The translations under genes and the position numbers were made by a program. A stretch of DNA of 10,796 nucleotides from Holophagaceae bacterium (GTDB lineage Bacteria > Acidobacteriota > Holophagae > Holophagales > Holophagaceae): positions 35,447-46,242 of the forward strand of contig PMJK01000101.1 in assembly GCA_003158505.1 (NCBI GenBank), in the 5' to 3' direction. The notes beneath the pieces were generated by a model. That model had not been told where the DNA came from. It worked only from the letters and a program-made list of their open reading frames with translations, and did not search any database. Numbering within the stretch: position 1 is the first letter of the stretch; each line of letters begins with the position of its first letter. Shown piece after piece: positions 1-5,900 of this stretch.

Positions 1-20
1 CCCGCGACGGGGGGTGAGGT

Positions 21-215
21 GCAGGACCGGTCTCCGGACTCGCACGCGACAGGGGCCTTGCAGCTCCCCTCAAACCTTCCCAGGACGATTCCCAGTGGTC
101 TGAGCTTGAGGTCTCACGCCCCTGATCCCGGAATGGGGGGCCGTGGTGCTTACCGTTGCGGGGCAGTGCAGGGTTCTCACCTGCTTCCCGAACATCCAAC
201 ACTGAATTGTCAGGG
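21..215 (-). promoter_or_regulatory. Cobalamin (B12) riboswitch, aptamer
   Basis: Read on the minus strand, this stretch carries the ordered conserved blocks of a cobalamin riboswitch. At 190-172 there is GGGAAGCAGGTGAGAA, the start of the core, whose P3 arm GCAGG pairs with CCTGC. CTGCCCCGCAACGGTAAG follows at 166-149. CACTGGGAA (96-88) and CTGGGAAGG (83-75) lie in the middle. The closing block AGTCCGGAGACCGGTCCTGC is at 40-21. Family knowledge: these RNAs bind adenosylcobalamin or another cobalamin and switch off downstream translation or transcription. Transcription runs leftward, so the controlled gene begins beyond position 1 and is not visible. Usual targets are B12 uptake (TonB receptors, BtuFCD), cobalamin synthesis, or B12-independent isoenzymes. 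The P1 pairing and expression platform (about 1-20) could not be resolved by eye. The upstream limit is approximate. Confidence 0.93.
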
Positions 216-287
216 ACTCAGAGAACCACGGTTGCAACGCCCGGCGCAAGTAGAATGGAGGACATGAGCATGCAGCAGGAGCGAAGT

Positions 288-394
288 GCCACTTTGGCGA
301 AGCCGAAGCCCGAAGGGCGCGGCGCAGGGAGGCTCCGACTCGGCAAGCGGAGCGAGCTGGAGCACGCGCAGCGTGCGATAGGCGGAGGCGACGC
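288..394. repeat. Mini-hairpin array before mtnP
   Basis: This leader consists of back-to-back short palindromes: GCC-ACTTT-GGC (288-298), GCCC-GAA-GGGC (308-318), GGAG-G-CTCC (328-336) and GCACGC-GCA-GCGTGC (362-376). They are joined by GCGGAGCGAGC-type purine-rich links. The last hairpin ends a few bases before the mtnP Shine-Dalgarno GGAGG (384-388). It looks like an inserted or extragenic repetitive element rather than coding sequence, although one frame stays open and ends in a GTGA overlap with the mtnP start. Possible roles are RNA stabilisation or control of mtnP translation. Calling it a dispersed repeat is inference, because only one copy lies in this window. Confidence 0.5.
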
Positions 395-1270
395 GTGAAC
401 GCACCCATCGGCATCATCGGCGGCAGTGGCCTCTACCGGATGGAGGGCCTGGCCCTCGACCGGGCAGTGGCAGTGAAGACGCCGTTCGGCGATCCTTCGG
501 ACTCAGTGCACCTGGGCAACCTGGATGGCGCCCCCGTGGCCTTCCTGGCCCGCCACGGCGAAGGCCACCGCTTCACGCCCAGCGAGGTGAATTACCGCGC
601 CAACCTCTGGGCCCTGAAATCCCTGGGGGTCGAACGGCTGATCTGCGTGTCCGCCGTGGGCAGCCTCCAGGCCCGCCACCGGCCCGGCGAACTGCGGCTG
701 GTGAGCCAGTTCATCGACAAGACGCGCCACCGCAAGGACACCTTCTTCGGCGCAGGACTGGTGGCCCACGTGAGTTTTGCCGAGCCCACCTGCGCCCGGG
801 TGTCCGAAATCCTGATGTCGGCAGGTCAGGCCCTGTCCCTGCCCATCGAAGGCGACGCGCTCTACGTATGCATGGAGGGTCCGGCCTTCTCCACCCGGGC
901 AGAAAGCCGCCTGCACCAGAGTTGGGGCGCGGACCTCATCGGCATGACCCAGGTGACCGAGGCCAGGTTGGCCCGGGAAGCGGAGTTATGCTACGCCTGC
1001 ATCGCCCTGGTGACGGACTACGATGCCTGGCGCGAGGAGGAGGACGGCGTGGATGCGACCTCGGTGATGGAGGTCATGCACGCCAACGTAGACAAGGCCA
1101 AGCGCCTGCTGCGCAAGGTGGTGCCCCAGCTCTCCGGCACGCCCAGATCCTGCCCCTGCGGACACTCCCTGAAGACCGCGCTCTTCACGGCGCCCGAGGC
1201 GGTGACGTCCGAGGCCCGGCAGCGGTTGGACCTCCTGGTGGGCCGGTATGGGTACGGCGTGGTGCGCTGA
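395..1270 (+). CDS. mtnP: S-methyl-5'-thioadenosine phosphorylase
   Basis: This cytosolic phosphorylase splits methylthioadenosine, a by-product of polyamine and related SAM-using reactions, into adenine and methylthioribose-1-phosphate, feeding methionine salvage. The 291-aa product shows the full MTAP (PNP/UDP phosphorylase superfamily) pattern: phosphate loop GIIGGSGLY (6-14), LARHGEGH (51-58), NYRANLWALKSLGV (66-79), SAVGSL (86-91), MEGPAFSTRAES (160-171) and TDYDAW (207-212). In the family, the two Asp of the TDYD motif (here 208 and 210) recognise the 6-amino group and N7 of adenine, while inosine/guanosine enzymes carry Asn there. That supports methylthioadenosine rather than methylthioinosine as substrate. 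The start is GTG at 395, with GGAGG at 384-388, six bases upstream. The C-terminus carries a CPCG motif (253-256). The stop overlaps the next gene's ATG, so the two are probably translationally coupled. Confidence 0.95.
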   Translation: MNAPIGIIGGSGLYRMEGLALDRAVAVKTPFGDPSDSVHLGNLDGAPVAFLARHGEGHRFTPSEVNYRANLWALKSLGVERLICVSAVGSLQARHRPGELRLVSQFIDKTRHRKDTFFGAGLVAHVSFAEPTCARVSEILMSAGQALSLPIEGDALYVCMEGPAFSTRAESRLHQSWGADLIGMTQVTEARLAREAELCYACIALVTDYDAWREEEDGVDATSVMEVMHANVDKAKRLLRKVVPQLSGTPRSCPCGHSLKTALFTAPEAVTSEARQRLDLLVGRYGYGVVR

Positions 1271-1797
1271 TGGCCAAGTCCCAAGGCCCAGCCCAGCCCA
1301 GCCCCAAGCTCCAGGCCTTGCTGAAGGACTTCCAGCAGATCGCCAGCATGTCGGGCTACCTGAATCATGCCTTCGATCCGCCGCAGCTGCGGCTCTTCTT
1401 CACGCTCTACGGCCGCGTGATGGTGGCTTCGCCGGAACAGGGTCTCTCCCTCACACCCCAGCTACAGGCCTGGTGCGACGCGGTTTCCAACCGTCTGCGC
1501 GAAGGCAGCTCCGGCACCATCATGGCGCCCCAGGTGCAGGTCAGCGCCCCCCAGACCATGCCCGACGGTCGCGACTACCTCGTGGCTACCCTCACCTTCA
1601 ATACCAAGGTCACCGAGACCTCCTACCTGCGCATCCGCACCGCCATCCTCGCCGCCTACCAGGACGCCGTGAAGATGCGGGAAGTGGGGTTCAGCGTGGG
1701 ACCTCCCATGCCTGGTCCAATGGATGCACCGGTCGCACAGCCTGATTCGGTTCCGTCCTCAAACGGGATGGATGAACCTAGTCAGAGCGCCACCTGA
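1270..1797 (+). CDS. Unrecognised protein coupled to mtnP
   Basis: I do not recognise this 175-aa protein. Its ATG overlaps the mtnP stop (ATGA, 1268-1272), and no separate strong ribosome binding site is seen, so translation probably depends on mtnP. The body (about 12-143) looks like one small soluble alpha/beta domain. It has a Leu-rich helical start (PKLQALLKDFQQIASMSGYL), a hydrophobic stretch RLFFTLYGRVMVASP (41-55), then alternating strand-like segments (VQVSAPQTM, DYLVATLTFNTKV) and a helix RIRTAILAAYQDAVKM (121-136). The tail (144-175) is rich in Pro, Ser, Asp and Met and probably disordered. There is no signal peptide, membrane segment, metal-binding cluster or catalytic motif that I can name. 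The third-position GC bias matches mtnP and the reading frame is clean, so it is very likely real. Placement suggests the same operon, but no role in methionine salvage can be deduced. Confidence 0.8.
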   Translation: MAKSQGPAQPSPKLQALLKDFQQIASMSGYLNHAFDPPQLRLFFTLYGRVMVASPEQGLSLTPQLQAWCDAVSNRLREGSSGTIMAPQVQVSAPQTMPDGRDYLVATLTFNTKVTETSYLRIRTAILAAYQDAVKMREVGFSVGPPMPGPMDAPVAQPDSVPSSNGMDEPSQSAT

Positions 1798-1894
1798 ACA
1801 TCTAATTGAGCATGGACTCATCGGGTTCCCATACCCGTAGTTCCCGGATGCCCTCTGACCCTTGGTTCATTCCGGCTCCTCAAGACAAATCAAA

Positions 1895-2004
1895 ACCGGT
1901 GAGAAACGGTGAGGAACGGTGAAACTGCACTTGTCCTGCTCACTGTTCATCACTGTTCCTCACCGGTCCAATTCGGTTCTTCACCGGGTGTCCCGGTCTC
2001 ACTG
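1895..2004. repeat. Phased decamer repeats forming a hairpin
   Basis: The 261-base gap between the mtnP operon and the M23 gene holds no gene. Its core has three direct copies of CGGTGARRAA starting at 1897, 1907 and 1917, an exact 10-base period. Inverted counterparts TCACTG/TCACCG start at 1940, 1950, 1960, 1981 and 1999. The arms 1895-1922 and 1940-1967 pair over 28 positions with 24 Watson-Crick pairs and two G-U pairs, leaving a 17-base loop. There is no T tract after the stem, so it is not a standard intrinsic terminator, although it could end or protect the upstream mRNA. The helical phasing would also suit side-by-side binding of a DNA-binding protein. A weak hairpin, CGGGT/ACCCG, sits at 1822-1837. 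Confidence 0.75.
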
Positions 2005-2058
2005 GTTTACGTAAGCCCCTCGGTATCCTGATGGCCTCTCCTGTGCGAGGGTTCCGGA

Positions 2059-2901
2059 ATGCCCATGACTCGCTGCCTCATCCACTGCCGCCCCTTGGTT
2101 ATCCTGATCGCGACGGCGGCCAGCACGGCCACGATTGGCGCGGAGTCCATAGCGCTTCCCTTCAAGCCTTTTCCAGTTCCCGGAGGCGTAGCTATCGTTC
2201 CCGTCCAAGGTAGGAACCAGGCGCCCAAAGTGACCTATCGCGGTGAGCCGGTGCTGACGCGGCGTACGCCCATAGGTTGGGTGGCGGTGGTGGGAATTCC
2301 GCTGAGCGCGAAGGCGGGCCGGGACTCGATCGACGTGGAGGGACATGAGGTGCCGTTCACCATTAAACCGAAGCGGTACCCTGAACAGCGGCTGCATCTG
2401 GAGAACCAGCGGCAGGTGAATCCCACCCCCGAGGATGAGGCGCGCATCACCAGGGAACAGGTCCTCATGGGGCCGGCCTGGAAGGCGTGGCCGGAAGGGT
2501 TCAATCCGACCCTGGGCTTCCGCCAGCCCACGCCGGGGAGTCTCACCAGTTCCTTCGGCCTGCGCCGGGTCTTCAACGGCGAGGCCCGCGCCCCCCACTC
2601 GGGCCTGGACATCAAGGCCCCCGAGGGTCAGGCCGTGCGCGCTCCCGCCGCGGGCGTGGTGCTGCTGACGGGCGATTTCTTCTTCAGCGGCAACACCGTG
2701 ATCCTGGCCCATGGCGAGGGCGTGGTCAGCCTCTTCGCCCACCTGTCGAAGGTCACCGTGACCGAGGGCCAAGCGCTTAAGGCCGGGGATCTGTTGGGTG
2801 AGGTAGGCAAGACAGGGCGGGCCACCGGGCCCCACCTGCACTGGTCCCTGAGCCTCAATAATGCCCGGGTGGATCCCCGGATCTTCCTGCAGGGCCGGTG
2901 A
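2059..2901 (+). CDS. Secreted M23 family metallopeptidase
   Basis: This is an exported LytM/lysostaphin-type endopeptidase that probably cuts peptide cross-links in peptidoglycan, outside the cytoplasmic membrane. An N-terminal hydrophobic stretch (RPLVILIATAASTATIGA, 11-28) reads as a signal peptide. Residues 30-105 form a strand-rich domain, and a linker (110-160) leads to the catalytic domain (160-280). The zinc-site pattern is complete: HSGLD (H180, D184) and GPHLHW (H261 as ligand, with H259). H228, in FAHLS, is the usual catalytic His. SSFGLRR (164-170) is the typical domain entry. With all ligands kept it should be an active enzyme, not a degenerate regulator such as EnvC. There is no LysM or coiled-coil region. 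ATG 2059 has GAGGG at 2047-2051, seven bases upstream; ATG 2065 is an alternative. It ends tail to tail with the permease gene, six bases away. Confidence 0.92.
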   Translation: MPMTRCLIHCRPLVILIATAASTATIGAESIALPFKPFPVPGGVAIVPVQGRNQAPKVTYRGEPVLTRRTPIGWVAVVGIPLSAKAGRDSIDVEGHEVPFTIKPKRYPEQRLHLENQRQVNPTPEDEARITREQVLMGPAWKAWPEGFNPTLGFRQPTPGSLTSSFGLRRVFNGEARAPHSGLDIKAPEGQAVRAPAAGVVLLTGDFFFSGNTVILAHGEGVVSLFAHLSKVTVTEGQALKAGDLLGEVGKTGRATGPHLHWSLSLNNARVDPRIFLQGR

Positions 2902-2907
2902 GGCTCA

Positions 2908-3816
2908 TCAGGTGGCTCGATGCCCCTTCGTCTGCACGAGGATCACGCCGAGGATGGCGATGGCACCGCCGAGGATCGTGAGCAGGGCGGGAATCTCGCC
3001 CAGCCACACCCAGGCGATGAAACTGGCGATCACCGGGGACAGGTACAGGAAGCTCGAGAGCAGGGAGGCGGGCATCCGGGCGAGGGCGTAGTTCCACAGG
3101 ACGTACGCGATGGCGGCCGGGAAGATGCCCAGGTAGATCACGGCGAAGGTGGCGGGCGGCGCGGCCACGCGGAATTGCCGGATCAGACCGGGCAGGAAGA
3201 TGAAGAGGGGAAGGGTGCCCGCCCAGATCGCGTAGCTGGTGAATTCGAGCGCTACATAGCGCCGGAGGCCCTTCTTCGACAGGATGTTGAAGGCGGCCGC
3301 CACCACCGCGGACAGCAGGATGAGCAAGGCTCCAGGCGTGAAGTGCAGGCCCCCGCCACCACTGAGGGCGATCAGCGCCACCCCCGCGAAGGCCAGCAGG
3401 ATGCCGCTCCAGCCCAGGCGCGTCAGCCGTTCCTGCAAGAACATGGCCGAGAGCAGGGCCGTGAACACGGGTGCGGCGGAAATGAGCAGGGAAGCGGCCC
3501 CGGCCTGGACCGTCACTTCCCCGAAGTTCAGGGCGACGTGGTAGATGCTGATGCCCAGCAGGCCGGCGAGGCCGATCCCCGGCAGATCGGAGCGGGCCGG
3601 CAGGCGCATCCGGGTCGCCAGGCCGTAGAGGGCCAGCGCCGCGGAGGCGGTGCTGAAGCGCAGCAGGGCCAACTCGCCGGGGCCATAGCCATCCGTGCCG
3701 ATGCCTCCCGAGGGGGTGATCCGCATGCCGGCCCGGATGCCCGCGAAGGCGGAAGCCCACAGCAGCAGCACCCCTGCGATGGCCATCCAGGTCCGGGAAT
3801 CACGTCTCCAAGTCAT
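2908..3816 (-). CDS. EamA/DMT-family permease
   Basis: This is an inner-membrane protein of the drug/metabolite transporter superfamily with two EamA repeats, usually ten helices and about 300 aa; this one has 302. Hydrophobic segments run through the length, including about 11-30, 47-67, 79-96, 105-125, 136-152, 161-179, 190-210, 224-240, 250-272 and 277-295. The first repeat has the typical FAGIRAGM entry after helix 1 and AAPVFTALLSAMFLQERLT (114-132). The second repeats this pattern as LSPVIASFIAWVWLGEIP (259-276), the conserved end-of-repeat signature with a charged Glu. Substrate cannot be deduced; family members export amino acids, purines or other metabolites. ATG 3816 has GGAG only two bases upstream (3819-3822), so initiation may be weak or at the Met at position 11. 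The MITE-like element lies directly upstream, so its promoter region may have been replaced or split. Confidence 0.92.
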   Translation of the reverse strand: MTWRRDSRTWMAIAGVLLLWASAFAGIRAGMRITPSGGIGTDGYGPGELALLRFSTASAALALYGLATRMRLPARSDLPGIGLAGLLGISIYHVALNFGEVTVQAGAASLLISAAPVFTALLSAMFLQERLTRLGWSGILLAFAGVALIALSGGGGLHFTPGALLILLSAVVAAAFNILSKKGLRRYVALEFTSYAIWAGTLPLFIFLPGLIRQFRVAAPPATFAVIYLGIFPAAIAYVLWNYALARMPASLLSSFLYLSPVIASFIAWVWLGEIPALLTILGGAIAILGVILVQTKGHRAT

Positions 3817-3840
3817 GGCTCCAGACTAACGGAGAAGCAC

Positions 3841-4113
3841 TAGGGTCTGTTTTCAAAGTGGATGCGAGCCGCGACGGGTCCAACCGCGTGATCCAGCAAG
3901 GATGTGGCCGTAGGGCGACGTGGTTCGTCGTTCAAGGCCGCAGACGCAGCTGGGCGCGCGGCTGGCCCCGTCCCGGAGGTCAAGGGGCGGCGCCCGGCGC
4001 GATACTGCGTCAAGCTCCTCGCCAATAGTACCGCTATTGCCATCGTCGCCTTCCTTGCCTCACTTGGGCGGCGCCCCTTGCGCGGCCACACCCCACTCTG
4101 AAAACAGACCCTA
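3841..4113. mobile_element. MITE-like element with TA-flanked TIRs
   Basis: The ends are inverted copies: TAGGGTCTGTTTTCAAAGTG at 3841-3860, and on the opposite strand at 4113-4094 TAGGGTCTGTTTTCAGAGTG, one mismatch in at least 20. Each end is bounded by TA (3841-3842 and 4112-4113), as expected for a target duplication made by IS630/Tc1-mariner-type transposases. Inside are a second inverted pair (CAAGGGGCGGCGCCC at 3981-3995 against 4066-4080, one mismatch) and a small hairpin CAATAG/CTATTG (4023-4039). It carries no transposase, and its short open frames have no plausible product, so it would have to be moved in trans. It lies between the permease and rdgB genes and forms the rdgB stop codon. 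The family name is not known to me; the TA interpretation is inference. Confidence 0.85.
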
Positions 4114-4722
4114 AGGATGCGGCGCAGGCAATCGCTCCCGCAAGGCGGCGCAGGCTCTGGCCCGGTGGCTGAGGGTATGCTTGGTGCCGCTGGGCAGTTC
4201 GCCGAAGGTCTGGTCGAAGCCGTCAGGGATGAAGATGGGATCGTAGCCGAAGCCGTTCTCGCCGCGATGCTCGAAGGCCAAGGTGCCCTCCACGGCGCCG
4301 CTGACGGTGAAGGGTTCCCCGTGCAGTCGGCTCGGCATGGGTGTGAAGGCCAGCACGCAGACAAACCGGGCCGTGCGGTCGACGCCTTCGGGCAGCATGG
4401 CCAGCAGGCGATGGTTCCTGTCGAGGTAGGAGGGCAGGTCCAGCGCGAAGCGTGCGCTCAGCACGCCGGGGCCACCCCACAGCGCGTCCACGCAAAGCCC
4501 CGAATCGTCCGCCAGCACACCATCCACGGACTCGGTGCCGTGCTCAAGCCACCAGGCCCGGGCGCCTTTGGCCTTCTGCAATGCATTGTCCTGAAAAAAG
4601 GCGCCCGTTTCCGGGAGTTCGGGCGCATCGGCGGGCCACAGCACGAACTGAAGGTCCGGCAGCAGCGCGGAGAATTCCCGTAGCTTGCCGGCGTTTCGGG
4701 AGGCTAGGAGGACCTTCAGCAT
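4111..4722 (-). CDS. rdgB: RdgB/HAM1 dITP/XTP pyrophosphatase
   Basis: This cytosolic house-cleaning enzyme hydrolyses dITP, XTP and ITP to the monophosphate and pyrophosphate, keeping deaminated purines out of DNA and RNA. The 203-aa product has the normal family length and all signatures: LASRNAGKLREF (6-17, the SxNxxK substrate loop), ADDSGLCVDALWGGPGVLSARFA (around 71-93, metal-binding and catalytic Asp pair), ENGFGYDPIFIP (around 155-166) and the closing LSHRARA segment. ATG 4722 is preceded by AGGTG about eight bases upstream. The stop TAG (4113-4111) is made of the TA and first G of the MITE end. The protein nonetheless has a normal C-terminus, so the insertion either replaced or only slightly altered its last residues. 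Rather than the long inverted repeat to its right, a weak promoter in 4723-4760 may drive it; none was clear. Confidence 0.95.
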   Translation of the reverse strand: MLKVLLASRNAGKLREFSALLPDLQFVLWPADAPELPETGAFFQDNALQKAKGARAWWLEHGTESVDGVLADDSGLCVDALWGGPGVLSARFALDLPSYLDRNHRLLAMLPEGVDRTARFVCVLAFTPMPSRLHGEPFTVSGAVEGTLAFEHRGENGFGYDPIFIPDGFDQTFGELPSGTKHTLSHRARACAALRERLPAPHP

Positions 4723-4760
4723 GGAGGCATCACCTGTTTGCCAAAGACAAAGAATTGATG

Positions 4761-4864
4761 AAGCGGAGGAAAGCAGAGAGAGGGAGGAGAGCGGAGAAAA
4801 GATTGTGAATCACTTCCTCCGCTCTCCTCCGCACCTCCGTTGTCCTCCGCTTATTGATTTTTTT
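4761..4864. repeat. Long GA/CT inverted repeat with T tract
   Basis: In the 165-base spacer between rdgB and the ThiF-like gene, the purine-rich arm 4761-4799 (AAGCGGAGGA... to ...AGGAGAGCGGAG) is mirrored by the pyrimidine-rich arm 4814-4852 (CTCCGCTCTCCTCC... to ...TCCTCCGCTT). The outer ten and the central AGGAGAGCGGAG block pair perfectly; a few mismatches lie between. Seven T follow at 4858-4864, so on the plus strand it has terminator form. On the minus strand, the direction of the flanking genes, the hairpin is followed by only a loosely T-rich tail (CATCAATTCTTTGTCTTTGG), still compatible with ending the ThiF-like transcript. The repeated GCGGAGGA units within each arm suggest an extragenic repetitive element that also serves as a terminator. 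That dual reading is inference. Confidence 0.7.
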
Positions 4865-4887
4865 CAGCGCATAGAGTCCCGAGGCGT

Positions 4888-5889
4888 TCAACATCCGATC
4901 ACTTCGGTGTACCAGCTGCGGGCCCGTTCGGGGGTCATGGGGCCGTGGACGAGGGCGCGGCCGTCGGCAAACAGGGTGATCTCGTCGGCGCCCTCGCGGC
5001 CCTTGAGCATCATCCCCGCCAGCCGCCAGGGGCTGCGGGTGCGGGTCTCCAGGCGGTCCTTCAGGGTCGCGAGGTCCAGCCTTCCCGGCGGGTTCACGCG
5101 GATCTGCACCCCCTCGAGGCCGCAGAGGGCACTGGCCTTGAGGCTCCAGCGGGCATCGAGGAATTCGGTGATCCGATCCGTGCAGAAGCGGCAGCGGGTC
5201 CTGGGCGGCTTCAGGAACTGGCGTTCGTTGTTCCAGAAATCGAAGCGCACGAGTTCAGCGTGGGCCTGTTTGCCGGTGAGCACTTTCATGGCCTCCAGGG
5301 CCGCCCAGCTGCCGATGATGCCCACGGCGGGACCCAGCACGCCTGCGCTGTCGCAAGTATCCACGTCGCCGCCGGCCGGAGGTTCCTCGAGGAGGCAGCG
5401 CAGACAGGGGGTATGCGGCGGGTTCAGGGGCCAGACGACGCCTTCGCCGCCGATGGCGCCCGCGTAGATCCAGGGCGTGCCGGTGAGAATGGCCACGTCG
5501 TTGATGAGGAAGCGGGCCTCGAAGTTGTCGGTGCCGTCGCAGATGAGGTCGAAGCCCGATAGCAGCTCCCGGGCATTGCCGCTGGTGAGGTCCGCCACGA
5601 CCGAGTTCAGCTGGATGCCGGAGTTGGCCTCGGCCAGGCGCCCCGCAGCCACCTCGGCCTTGGCCCTGCCCAGGTCGGATTCACCATAGAGCAGCTGGCG
5701 CTGAAGGTTGGAAGCTTCCACCAGGTCCCGGTCGATCAGGGTGAGGTGGCCCACGCCGGCCCGGGCCAGCCAGGGCGCGATGACGGAGCCCAGGGCCCCG
5801 AGCCCCAGCACCGCCACCCGCTTCGAACGCAGCGCCTCATCGGCCTCGCGGCCGAGATAAAGGCGCTGTTTCGAGTAGCGGTCGGACAT
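4888..5889 (-). CDS. ThiF/MoeB/HesA-family E1-like adenylyltransferase
   Basis: This ATP-dependent enzyme probably adenylates the C-terminal glycine of a ThiS/MoaD-type sulfur carrier, for thiamine or molybdopterin synthesis. The N-terminal ThiF domain (about 5-240 of 333) has the nucleotide loop GLGALGS (29-35), D53 in LIDRD, NLQRQLLY (61-68), K77 in GRAKA and CDGTDNF (117-123). Two Cys pairs, C162/C165 (CLRC) and C233/C236 (CRFC), form the structural zinc site. C179 in TCDSAGVLGP is at the position of the family's reactive Cys. After residue 240 there is an extra domain of about 90 aa with FADGRALVHG (307-316) near its end; it is not a rhodanese. ATG 5889 has AAGGA six bases upstream. No carrier protein or thi/moa gene is beside it, so the pathway stays open. 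Confidence 0.9.
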   Translation of the reverse strand: MSDRYSKQRLYLGREADEALRSKRVAVLGLGALGSVIAPWLARAGVGHLTLIDRDLVEASNLQRQLLYGESDLGRAKAEVAAGRLAEANSGIQLNSVVADLTSGNARELLSGFDLICDGTDNFEARFLINDVAILTGTPWIYAGAIGGEGVVWPLNPPHTPCLRCLLEEPPAGGDVDTCDSAGVLGPAVGIIGSWAALEAMKVLTGKQAHAELVRFDFWNNERQFLKPPRTRCRFCTDRITEFLDARWSLKASALCGLEGVQIRVNPPGRLDLATLKDRLETRTRSPWRLAGMMLKGREGADEITLFADGRALVHGPMTPERARSWYTEVIGC

Positions 5890-5900
5890 GGGGAGTCCTT

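Noticed and set aside
251..256. TAGAAT as a -10 box for mtnP
   Set aside because: The nearest TTGCAA (232-237) is only 13 bases upstream and TTGTCA (207-212) is too far, so no properly spaced pair was found.
255..398. Possible 42-47 aa leader ORF overlapping the mtnP start
   Set aside because: It has a GGAGG eight bases before an internal ATG (270) and a GTGA overlap, but the sequence is almost entirely palindromic repeat, and the amino-acid composition (Arg, Gly, Ala, Glu) is what such repeats give by chance.
3281..3299. GCGGCCGC-type and other short GC palindromes within genes
   Set aside because: At this GC content such short palindromes are expected by chance inside coding sequence.
3904..4364. 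Open frames inside or across the MITE
   Set aside because: They are short, run through the inverted repeats or into rdgB antisense, and encode no transposase-like motif.
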